Shown here: positions 43,743 to 55,387 of the stretch, in pieces
Layout of the letters: each line of letters starts with the position of its first letter
Position numbering within the stretch: position 1 is the stretch's first letter
Source of the DNA: Cepaea nemoralis
Lineage: Eukaryota > Mollusca > Gastropoda > Stylommatophora > Helicidae
Length of the DNA: 64,000 nucleotides
Assembly (NCBI GenBank): GCA_014155875.1
Contig: JACEFZ010005599.1
Location: forward strand, 317,501-381,500
Reading direction: 5' to 3'
Notes under the pieces: model-generated
The model's input: only the letters and a program-made list of their open reading frames with translations
The model's database searches: none
Told to the model about the DNA's origin: nothing
Position numbers and translations under genes: made by a program

Positions 43743-43944
43743 TACTTAATGCTCTTCCTTAGCAGCACAATGGTTCAAACCCAACCCCTAGGTAAAGTAC
43801 ACCAGTAGACGATAGCCCTTCACCACATAAGATGTACTGGGTATACGATGATAGTCCCATATTTTAGACCGATCAGCATTCGATGGAGGATGTCTTCAAT
43901 ATCGCGCCTGCCCACTTTACTCCCCACCAAATTTCTGGTACCTA

Positions 43945-44110
43945 TTTTAGGCAGTGTTGACCTGGAAGGTCATTGAAAAAAACAACAACAACAAATCTCC
44001 CGCCTCAGGATTAAAACGTTTGACCATACGGCTCAGATGTAATTTTACTAGCCATTGTGCTAACCCGACTTTCCAATCCCACTTAGTGGGTCGATTCTTT
44101 GTTTTGTTTA
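43945..44110 (-). mobile_element. SINE S3-like
   Basis: The minus strand gives GGGTTAGCACAATGGCTAGT (A box) and a weak B box near GTTTTAATCCTGAGG, then a GTT-rich tail. Confidence 0.6.
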
Positions 44111-44345
44111 GTTCCGCTCGGGGGTTCACCTAGCTTAGCAAAACTGCTTGCAGAATGTCTGGGAAACTTGATTTCAAGTCAGGAAAATGACGAGGAAAGG
44201 ATCTCGTCAACTTATCTCAAAGCCTCAACTAAACCAAAGCCTTGAATGTGCGAGGGTTTACCACTTGAGATCCCAACTTCAGAACCTGTGTGGATTCAGG
44301 ACATGCTGTTTCAGTCATGAGCATCGATTCTTAGCATTAAAATAA

Positions 44346-44520
44346 AACCCGGTATCCAGGAAGGATAACCCGATGAAAAAATGCCCGAATAAGTCGGATG
44401 TGTTGGCCGAAAGGTGCAAATATTGCAGCTCTGTTGTAAACAGGCACAACACAATTACGCTCAAAACAACATTCCAGACGCACGCAGAAAAGACGAAGAA
44501 GAAGAACTCAATATCATTGT
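44346..44520 (+). mobile_element. SINE S6, old copy
   Basis: A diverged copy of the short S6 family: AATAAGTCGGATGTGTTGGCC, then CAGCTCTGTTGTAAACAGGC and an end in GAAGAAGAAGAA. Many substitutions. Confidence 0.65.
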
Positions 44521-44604
44521 TGTTTTCAACTTCATCGCCATTTGTCGCGGGACGCTGGTAAGTTTCCACAACTCCAGTGCAGTAATACTATGTACCATCT
44601 AGAA

Positions 44605-44870
44605 CGTCGCGGTAACATAATGGTTAGACGCTTGTCGGCTTGGTGGTCTTGGGTTCGCATCCACTTCTGGACGTATTTTTACAATTGCCATTGCTTCCTA
44701 GTTGACCGAGCCTAAATTGAGTACCAGGAAAAGTCCGGAGAAGTAAAGCCGACCGACGTGATGCTGAGCATATCACCCAACTAGCGCCTATTGTCTCCAA
44801 ACACGTGGCTCTAGTACCATATACGCTATGTGCCGTAATGCGTGACACGCAGACGTCTAGCGACTGAGCT
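44605..44870 (+). mobile_element. SINE S3
   Basis: A box GCGGTAACATAATGGTTAGA, B box GGGTTCGCATCCAC, body GCCGACCGACGTGATGCTGA. Same family as 19362-19650. Confidence 0.75.
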
Positions 44871-44934
44871 TCCATTCTTCCTGCATCAAACTTATTTAGA
44901 GTTAAAACTAAATCTTCCAGTTGTGGGCTCATGT

Positions 44935-45035
44935 GGATGATAGACCTGACTAGTGTTGAGCTGAACTAAGAATCTACATCACTGCACTCAGGACATTCAC
45001 ATACGAAGAGTCATACTACTAATCGTTCCTACCGC
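44935..45035 (-). mobile_element. LINE-C 3' tail, decayed
   Basis: The plus-strand text CACTGCACTCAGGACATTCAC follows an AACTAAG-type end, matching the complement of the LINE-C 3' UTR terminus. Confidence 0.5.
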
Positions 45036-45905
45036 TATCTGATTGAAAGTTTTCCTGGTCTTCCCTCTCAGTTTTGAGATTCTGTCTGACTAATGAAGAC
45101 AACGTTTTATAGGTAGTTGGTCATGCGTCTAAGTACACTTGTTCCTGCAGCGAGGTGATGTTGTCATTTGGAGGTGATGCCTTGACTCAACTCCCGCAAT
45201 GATTAAATGGAAAGTCAACTTCAAAGCTCTTGGCTCAATTAATAGTGAGAAACTTAAAGTCTCAGCTCAAACGTCGAAATGTAATGCGAAGAAGTAACTG
45301 ACGCCTCCAAATGAAAGTGCTCACACACGTTTTATTAATGTGCTAGATAATTACAAAGGTTTCATCCAGACAGTAAATTGCCCTTCTAACACAGGGACGG
45401 GATTTACAAAAACATCTGCGACTATATCCCTATGCTATCCGACTTTACCTTGGAGCGCAGCCTATCTCGCCATTCCAGTTTCAGCCGCTGGTTAGGTATT
45501 CTGTGCTTTCGGGTCTTCTAATCGATATTGATCATTTCCTCGTCAGACTAATCCTCCTCATGATAATTCCCAGTCCAGCTTCGCACTCCTCACAACCATG
45601 ATCTCCAAACGAACACGGGCTCCACGAAAATATGTCCGCGCCTCAGACGAATCACACAAGGTCTCCTTCTGTTGTTCTCTGACGTAGTCCGTTCCTAAGC
45701 TTCCCTTAGTTTTTCCGTGCTCGTTGTTTATTTTGGTATGTCCTTCTGGATCATTATGGATAGTCCCTTTTTCCTTTCACTTATTTCTTAATGGTGCGTA
45801 CCCATCATATGGCAGGTGACAGATTCGAAACCCAGTCGGTTATTATAGCTTTCAATTGTTATGTTGTCTAGTGCGTCCTCTAGTCTCTAATTCTTTCCCC
45901 TACCT
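45036..45905. other. Unassigned intron sequence
   Basis: 870 bp without a long frame, tandem structure or recognisable repeat. Confidence 0.5.
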
Positions 45906-46319
45906 CTTAAATTTCGCTTAAAAGTCGACAGGGTCGACTTCATTGCACCGAGATTTAATCCCACACGGCTCAGTCTCTTTCCACAGCGAACTGCCGAAAG
46001 CGTCGCACAAAGCACTAACTCCTTAGCTCCAGCGACGACCCCATGAGTTTCCTGACAAAAAATGCACTCGTGAACCGAAGGTTCGCGGCCCGGAATCAAA
46101 CCCACAATCCCTGGAAGGTAAACCCGGTCAACAAATGCCCGCAGAAGTCGGATGTGTCGGCCTAATGGCGCAAGAACGCAGTTCTGCTGTAAATAGGCAC
46201 AACGCAGTCGCGTCCGAAAAAAAAAAAAAACTCTCCGGATGAACGCAGCAGACGAGGAACCCACAACCTTCGGAGCCCGAGTCAAACGGTTTGACCACTT
46301 CGCCGCGGAGACTCCCAAC
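45906..46319 (-). mobile_element. SINE S1, interrupted by SINE S6
   Basis: 3' block GTCGACAGGGTCGACTTC at the left, tRNA-like head ending CGCGGAGACTCCC at the right. The element is split by a 150-bp S6 copy; without it the S1 length is normal. Confidence 0.85.
46108..46257 (+). mobile_element. SINE S6 inside SINE S1
   Basis: 150 bp bounded by a perfect 9-bp duplication AACCCACAA (46099-46107 and 46258-46266), derived from S1 itself. It has GTCGGATGTGTCGGCCTAAT, a 14-A run and CTCCGGATGAACG, ending in a degenerate GCAGCAGACGAG tail instead of pure GAA. Confidence 0.88.
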
Positions 46320-46621
46320 ACGAGAAGACCAGAGGGCGAGTTAGCTGTTAGCGACCTGACCTCACTAGACCTCGCGGTCTCTAATAGGAGCTCCCGGATA
46401 GACTCTCGAGAGCTGGGAATCATACAAGGTACCCCTACCTCTATGAGCGTCAAACAATATGTGTGTATTTATTTATAAATCTTTCAGTAGGTTGACTAAC
46501 CAACTAACCAATCCCCCTCTCCCGATTTTGGGCTATTAGATAGGAGTCTAACCTTCTCGGATAGGGGCGAAAACTGGAAAGACCCGTGAGTAAGTTGCAC
46601 ACAATACAAATTCTTTTTCAG
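46320..46621. other. Unassigned intron sequence
   Basis: No coding signal or clear repeat until the exon 8 acceptor. Confidence 0.5.
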
Positions 46622-46744
46622 CTGGCAGGTACACTTGGCCGCTGCCAAGAAAGAAGCCAGTCACATAGTAGGAACCTGCAATGAGTTTGTGAAATGTAAG
46701 GGCCATCACATGTTTGCAGGCCGGAGTGCACTGACGAATAGGTG
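46622..46744 (+). CDS. Host gene exon 8
   Basis: The acceptor is ATTCTTTTTCAG|C, with an excellent pyrimidine tract. Its first base completes a codon from exon 7. It encodes WQVHLAAAKKEASHIVGTCN then EFVKCKGHHMFAGRSALTNR. The preferred donor is GGTG|GTCAGT (same hexamer as exon 2), leaving two bases that make Trp with exon 9. A donor at 46741 (AATAG|GTGG) would also keep phase and drop one residue. The paired cysteines and CKGHH motif suggest a disulphide-bonded extracellular segment. Confidence 0.85.
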
Positions 46745-46881
46745 GTCAGTCTTTCCCTCACGTAGTAAACGACGAGAGCTGACTTCAAACCCTTGTCCGA
46801 CCGCGCTGGTGTGATTGGCAGGTTTAACGTCCTAAATGGTAGACCAAGGCAGCTAGCTGCTCAGGCAACAGTTCAAAATCA

Positions 46882-46912
46882 GCCCCCCCCCCCCCCCCCC
46901 AAAAAAAAAAAG
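46882..46912. repeat. C/A homopolymer run
   Basis: About 18 C followed by 11 A. Confidence 0.95.
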
Positions 46913-47084
46913 GAATGACTATTTATATTATGTGTGATCTTGGTTTATGTACATTTGGATACTTGTCCGTGCTACCGAGTTTGTGCACTGTGTTAAGATT
47001 CTCCTGGTGTGATCAAGGGGAGGTGACTTGAGCACGTATAGGGATATCCGAGTGCACGGGATGTGAGCGTTGACTGTTATAGTC

Positions 47085-48080
47085 TGTTTGTTTTCTTTTT
47101 TTGCCCCAATATAAACATCCATATCTCAGTAACCAACTGAGGGAAAATTATGAGATTTAATATAAAACCTTATCATTATGTCCACCCAACAAAACATTTT
47201 GTTCTGGAGATTTTACAGCAGATTTCAAAGTTTGTTTATATGCGGTATATAATTTACGGGTCTGAGATGAAATTTTAAATTTTAAATGTATTACAGCGTA
47301 GCCAGACAGTCAGCGCCCAGTGTTGAATATTGTACGTGTTTTGAAGGGATTGGCCTTATGCCAACTCCCCGCGTTGTTCAAACTGGGAATGTTCAGAGGT
47401 GTCTCAAAATGTGGGTTATTTCATGAAACCTGATTAATATGTTTTTTTTTTTTTATTTTTTTAAATCTTACCACTTATCGCTAACATTGAAATGTGTGAA
47501 TAGTTTTCAATGGGAATTAATGCGAAATTGTACACTTCAAAGAATCGCCATGAAGTTGTACACATATTTTTGTCAAGGAGCTGATCGCAGGAAACTGTTT
47601 TATACTATTACAAATTCCGAAAAAAGAACAGTGCATGCATTGGGTTTGAGTAAACGGTAATTTCGTCGATGGGTGCAAGAATCTGGAATTAAACCACCAC
47701 GCAATAGCAAAACGGTAGGTAGAAAGATTATTGTAGACAGCTTTGACAAAGATGTCATCAGGCGAGATATTATAAACATGCTTTAACAAGTCGCTTAAAA
47801 TTCGACAGGGTCGACTTAATTGCACCGGGTTCTATCCCATATTGCTCGGTCTCTTTCCGCAGCGCGGAAAGCATCGCACAAAGCACGAACTCCGCAGCTC
47901 TAGCGACGACCCATAGAAGTCTCCGAAAAATTTAACTCGTGAACCGAAGGATGCGGCCCAGAATCGAACCCACGACCTTTGGAGCCCGAGTCAAGACGGA
48001 GACTCCTAAAATTATAAAAATTTTGAATTTTATATCTAGGATTATCCAGCATTATAAAAATGCTGGATGGCAAAGAAACA
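47085..48080 (+). pseudogene. Tc1/IS630-like transposon, truncated copy 1 (with S1 inside)
   Basis: Matches 49864-50880 over about 980 bp, starting GCCCCAATATAAACATCCAT. A plus-strand frame encodes the transposase N-terminus (DRRKLFYTITNSEKRTVHAL) and ESGIKPPRNSKTVGRKIIVD. SINE S1 (about 47793-48008) sits at the same place as in the second copy. The copy stops at about 48080, before the catalytic domain, and continues as a LINE-G tail. Confidence 0.8.
47793..48008 (-). mobile_element. SINE S1 within transposon copy 1
   Basis: Standard S1 landmarks (AATTCGACAGGGTCGACTTA, GCGCGGAAAGCATCGCACAA). About 20 bp of the head next to CGGAGACTCC are missing relative to other copies. Confidence 0.85.
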
Positions 48081-48084
48081 GTGA

Positions 48085-48305
48085 CTGTATCATGAAGGCT
48101 AATAGACTACAATGGCTGGGGCATATAGAAAGAATGGAAGATAATCGGGAAACAAAAATCTCTTACACTCAGGAAATAAATATACAGACCTACAAGCACT
48201 TGGAATCAACGACTGGCAAGAGAAGTCAATCAGAGAGACGAATGGAGACGGATTGTATCTGCAGCAAAGAACCTCAATGGCTCGGAACGCTGAAGAAGAA
48301 GAAGA
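48085..48305 (+). pseudogene. LINE-G 3' tail
   Basis: MKANRLQWLGHIERMEDNRE starts the C-terminal region of a non-LTR element, and later sequence in another frame gives the usual LINE end with a GAAGAAGAAG run. It was inserted into or joined with transposon copy 1. Confidence 0.7.
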
Positions 48306-49863
48306 ATACTGTGTCAACTGCACAGCTTATATTATTTATATTATAACCTCCGATTAGTATTCTTGGCGTCTCTTTGATCTCTCTCATTATTACTTCGCTA
48401 TATAGTGAGAGGAGATCCGGTTACAAGACACACCCCTGTTGTACTCCTAGCTTTATTTCCCATTTTCATTTCTGCAACTTGGTTCCAGTAAATATTCTTT
48501 ATTATTCTTAAGTCTTTCCAATCAATGTTGATATTTCCAACGTATAATAATAAATCACACAATGTATACAAATGTGCATGCGTTTCCCTAGTTGCTTAGA
48601 ATTTTAAAAGATCATACTAATATACTAATATTATTGTAATGCCTTGATTGATCACTACATTTAATAATTATGTTCAAACATTCTGCGGAATTACCAAATA
48701 TCTAAAAGAAAGTCACTTAAATAAGCAATGAGTAGGGGACAAGGGAACATAAACAACTAATATTGTTAGGATAAAAGAAAATTGGTTAATTATAATTGTA
48801 AGGGAGATAACTGGGTGTTTAAACAAGACAAATCATATACTAGCGGTAATATTTATAAATAAGATCAAACGTCTATCCTTACCCTTAGAAATAAAGGAAT
48901 CAATACGGAAGTAAAATGCGTTAATGGCAAATAGAATACATTTAGATTTCATATATAAGATGATTTTAAATTTTACATACTTACATTTTATAAGCCATTT
49001 TTTTGTCGTTTATTCATTTTTTTAAATTTATTTGTATACTTTCAATGTAAGTTCATTTTCTTTACTATCCTCATCCCCCTATATGGGGGAAGAACATTTT
49101 TTTACTGGCCTCATAAGGCCACAAACAGGAAACAAAAGTTATTCAGTAATATTGTTGACACATAAGTGCGAATGAACCTGAGTGTGAAAGGTTTTTCTAT
49201 TAAATGGTTTGGTATGCATGGGAGCGAATGGTTATTTAACCACCATCGTCAGCAGGTACTATACATGTAGTTACACCATACCAAGAATATAATGTCACAC
49301 GTGTATGAATGTATATGCTGTATTTGCTAATGGAAAAAAGACACTATTAATGTACATAATAAACGTTTTACAAAATAAAAATAAAAAAATTCGCCTTTTA
49401 CTACAGATTTCCGTGGAGAGGAGCAATATAATGAGTCTAAAGACTATTGTTAAGACCTTACACCGTAGGATATATTACTGGAATAAATGTAACGAATGGT
49501 TTAAAATGTAAGTACTATCATCATTGACTATGCCGGCGAACGTGGGGTGTCGGCTTCACCATCTTGTATGTAAGTAAATAGTACCAGCCTTTTTCACGAG
49601 TTTGTAAGAAACTGAATTTCACACGTCATCCAAAACCTTACATATGACAATGTTCCGTAGCATTCAATGGAAATCTACAAATAAACGGCAACATCTTGAA
49701 CATACACTATTCACACTAAATACATAATTCTGTTTACGAAGAAGAAAAGAGAGAGAAAATGGTCGGAAAACTAAAGAGAAATAAATTTCCTTTATGTACA
49801 AGCACAAAATATTACAGGTATTTCCACAGTAAAATATACGAAATGCTTTAAAAGAACATTACT
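48306..49863. other. Unassigned AT-rich intron sequence
   Basis: 1.55 kb, AT-rich. The only frame of note (49305-49511, 68 codons) shows no motif. No tandem structure seen. Confidence 0.5.
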
Positions 49864-51745
49864 ATAGTCTGTGTGTTTTTTTTTGCCCCAATATAAACAT
49901 CCATATCTCAGTAACCAACTGAGGGAAAATTATGAGATTTAGTATATAAGCTTATCATTATGTCCATCCAACAAAATATTTTTTGTTATGGAGATTTTAC
50001 AGCAGATTTCAAAGTTTGTTTATATACGGTATATAATTTACGGGTCTGAGATGAAATTCATAATTTTAAATGTATTACAGCGTAGCCAGACAATCAGCGC
50101 CCAGTGTTGAATATTGTACATTTTTTCACGGGATTGGCCTTATGACAACTCCCCGCGTTGTTTAAACTAGGAATTTTCATTCAGAGGTGTCTCAAAATGT
50201 GGGTTATTTCATGAAACCTGATTAATATGTCTTTTTTAAAAATCTTACCACTTATCGCTAACATTAAAATGTGTGAATATTTTTCAATGGGATTTAATGC
50301 GAAATTGTACATTTCAAAGAATCGCTATGAAGTTGTACACATATTTTTGTTAAGGAGCTGATCGCAGGAAACTGTTTTATACTATTACAAATTCCGAAAA
50401 AAGAACAATGTAAGCATTCGGTTTGAGTAAACGGGCATTTCGTCGATGGGTTCAAGAATCTGGAATTAAACCACCACGCAATAACCAAACGGTAGGTAGA
50501 AAGATTATTGTAGACAGCTTTGACAAAGATGTCATAAGGCGAGCTATTATAAAAATACTTTAAAAAGTCGCTTGATATACGACAGGGTCGACTTCATTGC
50601 ACCTGGTTCTATCCCATATGGCTCGGTCTCTTTCCGCAGCGCGGAAAGTATCGCACAAAGCACGAACTCCAGCAGCTCTAGCGACGACCCACAGAAGACT
50701 CCGAAAAATAAAACTCGTTAACCGAGGGATGGGGCCCAGAATCGAACCCACGACCTTTGGAGCCCGAGTCAAAAGGCTTGACCACTTCGCCACGGAGACT
50801 CCTAAAATTATGAAAATTATATCCAGAATTATCCAGCATTATAAAAATGCTGGATGCCAAAGAAACAGTGACTGTAAGAAAACTTAGGGTTTGGTTCAGA
50901 AAGAACAATAACATAGAGCTATCCAAAACAACTTTGTGGAAAATTATAAGTACATTATCTTCACTATTTCAAAGTACAAGGGCTGTAGAAATAATCTTTG
51001 CGAGCAACCACATTTAGGAGCCATGAGAAGCAGATACCTACGTGAAATAAGGGAAATGCGCAAAGAAAATTATGGCATAGTGTGTTTGGATGAAATGTGG
51101 ATCAATGCGCACCACACAAGTGATAAGAAATGACAATCAGTGGATGGACAGATAAAGCGATATGTGCCCAGTAGTGTAGGACAACTTTTGGTCATGGCCC
51201 ATGCTGGTAATACGCATAATGGCTTACAACAGAATGCTGGGCTCGTGTTCGTATCAAAGCATACAGACAATAGGGATTATCATAATAAGATGAATGGTAA
51301 TGTATTTAGAGGTTGGCTCGAGAATACTGTGCTTCCATCCCTAGATAGACCGTCGTGTCCAATTATGGACAATGCATGATATCAATGTTGTTGCCCAAAA
51401 AGGCAAAATACCTACAGCATCGAGAACAAAGGGAGCAATAAAGATATGGCTCCGAATGGAAAACATACAATTTCCAGAAACGTATTTCTAGCTAGAATTG
51501 TTGTCCCTTGTAAAACAGACGGCAAAACGCAAGAAATATCAAATCGACAATTTGATAGAAGAGCATCGTCATGGGTGCTTGAGACTTCCGCCGTACCATT
51601 CTCATTTTAACCCTATAGAACTTGTGTGGGCTAAAATTAAAGGATAGGTGGCAGCTGACAATACTATATTCAAATTGTCTGACGTCAGGATACTAATCCA
51701 GTCCGCGCTATTAAATATTGATAAAAGTTACTGAAAAAATTTATC
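49864..51745 (+). pseudogene. Tc1/IS630-like transposon, copy 2, nearly complete
   Basis: Plus-strand pieces cover a DDE transposase. The N-terminal helix-turn-helix has SKRAFRRWVQESGIKPPRNN, interrupted by SINE S1. The catalytic region follows: GIVCLDEMWINAHHT (first Asp), VGQLLVMAHAGNTHNGLQQ, NVFRGWLENTVLPSLDRPSC then PIMDNA (second Asp), and LRLPPYHSHFNPIELVWAKI (final Glu in the HFNPIELVW block). Stops in the middle and a gap after MDNA make it inactive. Terminal repeats are not obvious. Confidence 0.85.
50563..50800 (-). mobile_element. SINE S1 within transposon copy 2
   Basis: Complete S1, head CACGGAGACTCC at the right, 3' block ACGACAGGGTCGACTTC at the left. It is at the same insertion point as in copy 1 (after IIKIL-type codons, before CTAAAATTAT). 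Confidence 0.88.
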
Positions 51746-51988
51746 ATTTCTGGTTACTCCATACGCACATTAACGCACAGCTATTTGGAAGCTTTCACGA
51801 ACTCAATATAAAAAGCTAACACGAATACTTGTGTACACATTATTAACCAGCAGCTGAAGAAACCAGAAGGAAATGAAAAATAAAGTAAGAAATATATTCC
51901 TTCTATTTTCCTGTCAATTTACACATTATTTACCCCAATCCTCTGTAAATTCTCTGTCTTTACTAATATTACACATTGCACCCCTCTC

Positions 51989-52215
51989 GGGAGTCTCCGT
52001 GGTGAAGTGGTCAAGCCGTCTGACTCGGGCTCCGAAGGTTGTATGTTCGATTCCGGGCCGCGTCCTTCATTTCACAAGTGCATTTTTTGGAGACTCCCGA
52101 GGGTCGTAGCTGGAGGTACGGAGTTCGCGCTTTGTGCGACGCTTTCCGCGCTGCGGAAAGAAACTGAGCCTTATGGGATAAAAACCCGGTGCAATGCAGC
52201 CGACCCTGTCGATTT
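51989..52215 (+). mobile_element. SINE S1, plus-strand copy
   Basis: The clearest reading of the family promoter: GTCTCCGTGGTGAAGTGGTC (A box) and GTATGTTCGATTCCGG (B box). The body has CGCTTTCCGCGCTGCGGAAA and the 3' end CGACCCTGTCGATTTTAAGC. It is the only plus-strand S1 seen here. Confidence 0.9.
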
Positions 52216-52579
52216 TAAGCTACTTCTTTTATTGCACCCAATCCTATACGAATCCGGATACGCCGTGTGTCATCTGATTTGGCGGGGCTTTCATTACTGT
52301 AAATATAAATTTGTTAGCGAGAAATCACTAGTTTTTCAGCAAAACATCAAAGAAATGTCGCCGCTTTCGATGATTTAAGTTGTTTTTGAACCTATCAAAG
52401 ACATATTCCTTGGGTGGGGGTAAATATAAGACGGCTGGAAAAATTTCATAACGATGCAACAGACAGTTTTCAAAATAATTGATCGTGAATGGAGGCATTA
52501 TTTTCAGGACACACCATAAGAAGGCAAGCCAAATTAAATGAAACGATGAATAACCTGTCTTGTGTTTTTCGTCAAATAG

Positions 52580-52775
52580 GAAAATGAACTATCAGATATT
52601 GGATGACATTTTCGCCAGTATTCCTGGCAAAGACAACCACGGATCAAACTTAACCTTTACAGTGTTTGGCGAGGAAATGTTTAACACAGCTCACACTGAC
52701 AAACACGTGCTACTGAACTCTGCCTACTACCACCGATCATATAAGTCGTTCAAGAGTGGGGCAGGCGGAACCACG
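52580..52775 (+). CDS. Host gene exon 9
   Basis: The acceptor is TCGTCAAATAG|G, completing the Trp codon from exon 8, and the donor is ACCACG|GTAAGT. It encodes KMNYQILDDIFASIPGKDNH, GSNLTFTVFGEEMFNTAHTD and HVLLNSAYYHRSYKSFKSGA. NLT is a glycosylation sequon. The beta-strand-like pattern LTFTVFGEEMF is notable, but no family is recognised. 196 nt, phase 0 at the 3' end. Confidence 0.88.
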
Positions 52776-52889
52776 GTAAGTGTCCCAGTTGGGGGTTCTG
52801 TAAGTAGCAGAAGTAGGACCATAGTCGTGGATAATGCAGTACTTATTAACACCAATGCAAACTGGTATGTGAGGGACAGAAGACAACCC

Positions 52890-53125
52890 GACAGATAGAT
52901 ACATTGCTGGCTGGTAGGCAGACTAAAATATTCCTACAGTGTGACAGACAAGCACAAAGATTTACAGCCAGGCAAAGAGTCTGATAGACAGACTGATAGA
53001 CAGGCAAAGAGTTTGATAGACAGGCTGAAAGACAGGCAAAGTGTCTACCAAGCAGACTGACAGACGGGCAATAAATGTGACAGACAGATTGACATACAGG
53101 CAAAGAGTCTGAGTGGCAGACAGAT
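52890..53125. repeat. Degenerate GACAGACAGGCAAAGAGT array
   Basis: About 10 diverged 18-30 bp units built on GACAGACAGGCAAAGAGTCT, filling much of the 789-bp intron 9. Confidence 0.85.
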
Positions 53126-53146
53126 TGACAAGAGAAAGATTAATAC

Positions 53147-53299
53147 CCCCGGGAAGGTTAACCCGGTCAACAAATGCCCGCAGAAGTCGGATGTGTCGGC
53201 CTAACGGCGCAAGAATGCAGCTCTGCTGTAAACAGGCACAACGCAATCACATCCGGAAAAAAAAAAAACTCCGGATGAACGAAGAAGAAGAAGAAGAAG
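53147..53299 (+). mobile_element. SINE S6
   Basis: 153 bp, with a perfect 11-bp duplication AAGATTAATAC (53136-53146 and 53300-53310). Full 5' part (GGAAGGTTAACCCGGTCAAC), core, A12 run between CATCCGG and CCGGATG, and a (GAA)n tail. Confidence 0.92.
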
Positions 53300-53564
53300 A
53301 AGATTAATACAAACTTTTATTTTTAATAATAATTTGTTTCGGTATTTGTAATTAAAACTTATCGTTACAGCTTTACCTTCACCTGATTTCAAATACACAT
53401 GTCCTCAATGCAATCTGGCCTCACATCTGTGTCTTTTACAGCATATTTTAGCTTACAACGATCTATAAATCACATCCCTGGCATCAGTTACATGATTGCT
53501 GACTATAATCTGTGATCAATCTGTCTCAAATATGTATATTAAATATAACCTGTATCCTCCCCAG

Positions 53565-53659
53565 TATGCGGCCCTCGGGTTCAACGATGAGAATATGTGG
53601 ATCGCACAGACCAAGCAGCCGCGAGTGGCGCCCCTGCAGACAGAACAGTGTATCCTCAT
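53565..53659 (+). CDS. Host gene exon 10
   Basis: The acceptor is GTATCCTCCCCAG|TAT, phase 0. It encodes YAALGFNDENMWIAQTKQPR and VAPLQTEQ. The donor is either CAT|GTAACT (end 53659, adding CIL) or ACA|GTGTAT (end 53647); both leave two bases and fit exon 11. The first is closer to consensus. ALGFNDENMW is a compact acidic/aromatic motif. Confidence 0.8.
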
Positions 53660-53689
53660 GTAACTTTCATTGTCTTTCTTCGTTAATGT

Positions 53690-53900
53690 AGTGTTTGGGA
53701 AGTTCAGAAAGTGCAGTGGTCAGCCTGCTAGCCTGGCGTTAATGTGTTCGAATCCCCTTCCAGCTGGGAATTCATTTAAATGAACTGGGTTCCAGCGTTG
53801 ACCCAGCTTTAAATGGGTACCCAGAAACGTCTTGGGCAGTAAAGGCTTTCGGATTGATATTGACCATGTATGCTCGTGAATCATGGAGAAAATTGGAGGA
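53690..53900 (+). mobile_element. SINE S3
   Basis: A-box region AGTGCAGTGGTCAGCCTGC, B box GTGTTCGAATCCCC, body GACCCAGCTTTAAATGGGTA. A CAA/CAG run follows at 53942-53990. Confidence 0.75.
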
Positions 53901-54079
53901 AAGGCGCTAGTCACAGACGCTGGAACTTCAATAATCCCTCCCCAACAACAACAACAGCAGCAGCAGCAACAACAACAACAACAAATCTAGCAACGAACGA
54001 ATGGTCTATACCACTGTTGGACTAGCACCATAAACCCAATATTCCTCATAGCGTGAATGGGGGTCTTTACAATATTTTC

Positions 54080-55130
54080 ACATGGCAATCTGACGACACC
54101 CATGATAGGTAAAAACAAGAAACAAAGACTTGTTATCGTTTTCAGCAGTCACGTATACAAAAATACATTTAAAAGAATAACCCCTGAAACAAGTCAAGAG
54201 CTTCAAGTACCTGGGAAAATCAACTCATTTGACAAATGGCGCCAGTACTCAAGAACAAACAGTGTATCAGTGGATACTAAAACACTTCTTGCATATATTC
54301 TCTATCTCGTCTTCTGGGGTGTAGGGTTTGAACCGGTCAGTTGGACTAAAATGTTCACTTCTCGTCCTTGACTTGGGGACGTAAGTTAAAAGTAGCTCTG
54401 AAGTCGGAGTGGATTCGCCTAATAGCGAGGGGCACTGGTAATAGGGGAAGCTAATATACACGCCAAAATAACACTAGGAGTAGCAGTACGTATGGACTAC
54501 GTTTGCGTTCAAAGCAAGCAAAGAAAAAAAATAAAGTACTAGCTAAGTATAATATCAAATGGCAAATCAGAAGACGAGATAGAGTATAGATGCCATACGG
54601 CAAACCAATTCATTGGACAAATGACATCTATTCAAAATAACAAAAATGGGTCAGTAGATACTAAACAGCACTCTACAACACAACCATCATACCAATTCTA
54701 TGCTACCAATGCCAAACTTTGGCAATGACAGACACAGAATAGAAAAACTACACCTGAAACGAGATTCCTAAAAAAGAATTCTCAACGTATCAAGAAAAGA
54801 GAAAATCAGAACTAAAGTAGGGGTACTAACAGCGAAAGACTTAATTTGAAAACAGCAAGTGAAATGGTTTAGCCACATAACTAGGCAACCAGTTAATAGT
54901 ATACCACAACAAGCAATGATGTACAGACCAAATGGAATCGCAAGATACCGACCACGTAAACGAAGGACAGAGGGAATACCAGAGTCCATGGGAATCTCCA
55001 TATATAAGCCTACAAACGAACACGCCTCCTTTGTTTACGCTTCACCTTGACACCGCAAAGTACACGAGGAACAAGTTGCTATGAGATGATATTCATATCA
55101 GGCAGTGAAACCATAGAGCGGGCTGTGTAT
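54080..55130 (+). pseudogene. LINE-E 3' portion, split by SINE S5
   Basis: Broken frames show the post-RT region of a LINE, with INSFDKWRQYSRTNSVSVDT before the SINE and KWFSHITRQPVNSIPQQAMM then RPNGIARYRPRKRRTEGIPE after it. The KWFxHITR-P block and the RPRKRR run are typical of LINE C-termini. No complete domain remains. Confidence 0.65.
54310..54530 (+). mobile_element. SINE S5
   Basis: B box GGGTTTGAACCGGTC. Body GTGGATTCGCCTAATAGCGA and end GCGTTCAAAGC match the family at 19790-20070. Confidence 0.75.
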
Positions 55131-55387
55131 TGAGCTTTAGAGAAGCCGACAGATAGTTGATGGTAACGCTCTCAAATTCACGACTGTAGAAAGTGGATCG
55201 ATCTCTTTATAGAGAGAGACATTGGCTACGGTATAGTCGCTACCAAAAAGGAAAGCAAGGAAAGCCAACCTTCTGGTAAAATACCAAGAATGTAAGGATT
55301 CGCCAGTTCACTATTTTGTTAAATGCACGCGAAACGTACAATAAGTGGACAAGCTCAGAAACATCTAAAGGCAGTCACATTTTCTTA
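55131..55387. other. Unassigned intron sequence
   Basis: No frame or repeat recognised. Confidence 0.5.

Noticed and set aside
46887..46912. Biological significance of the C18A11 run
   Set aside because: Homopolymers of this kind are most likely slippage or assembly uncertainty; nothing around it suggests function.
51140..51379. Host gene of 79 codons
   Set aside because: It is the middle of a DDE transposase with its Asp motifs, inside a degenerate transposon copy.
51989..52060. A tRNA gene (A and B boxes present)
   Set aside because: No complete cloverleaf could be drawn, and the same head recurs with a shared 3' body in seven places with target duplications, so it is a SINE.
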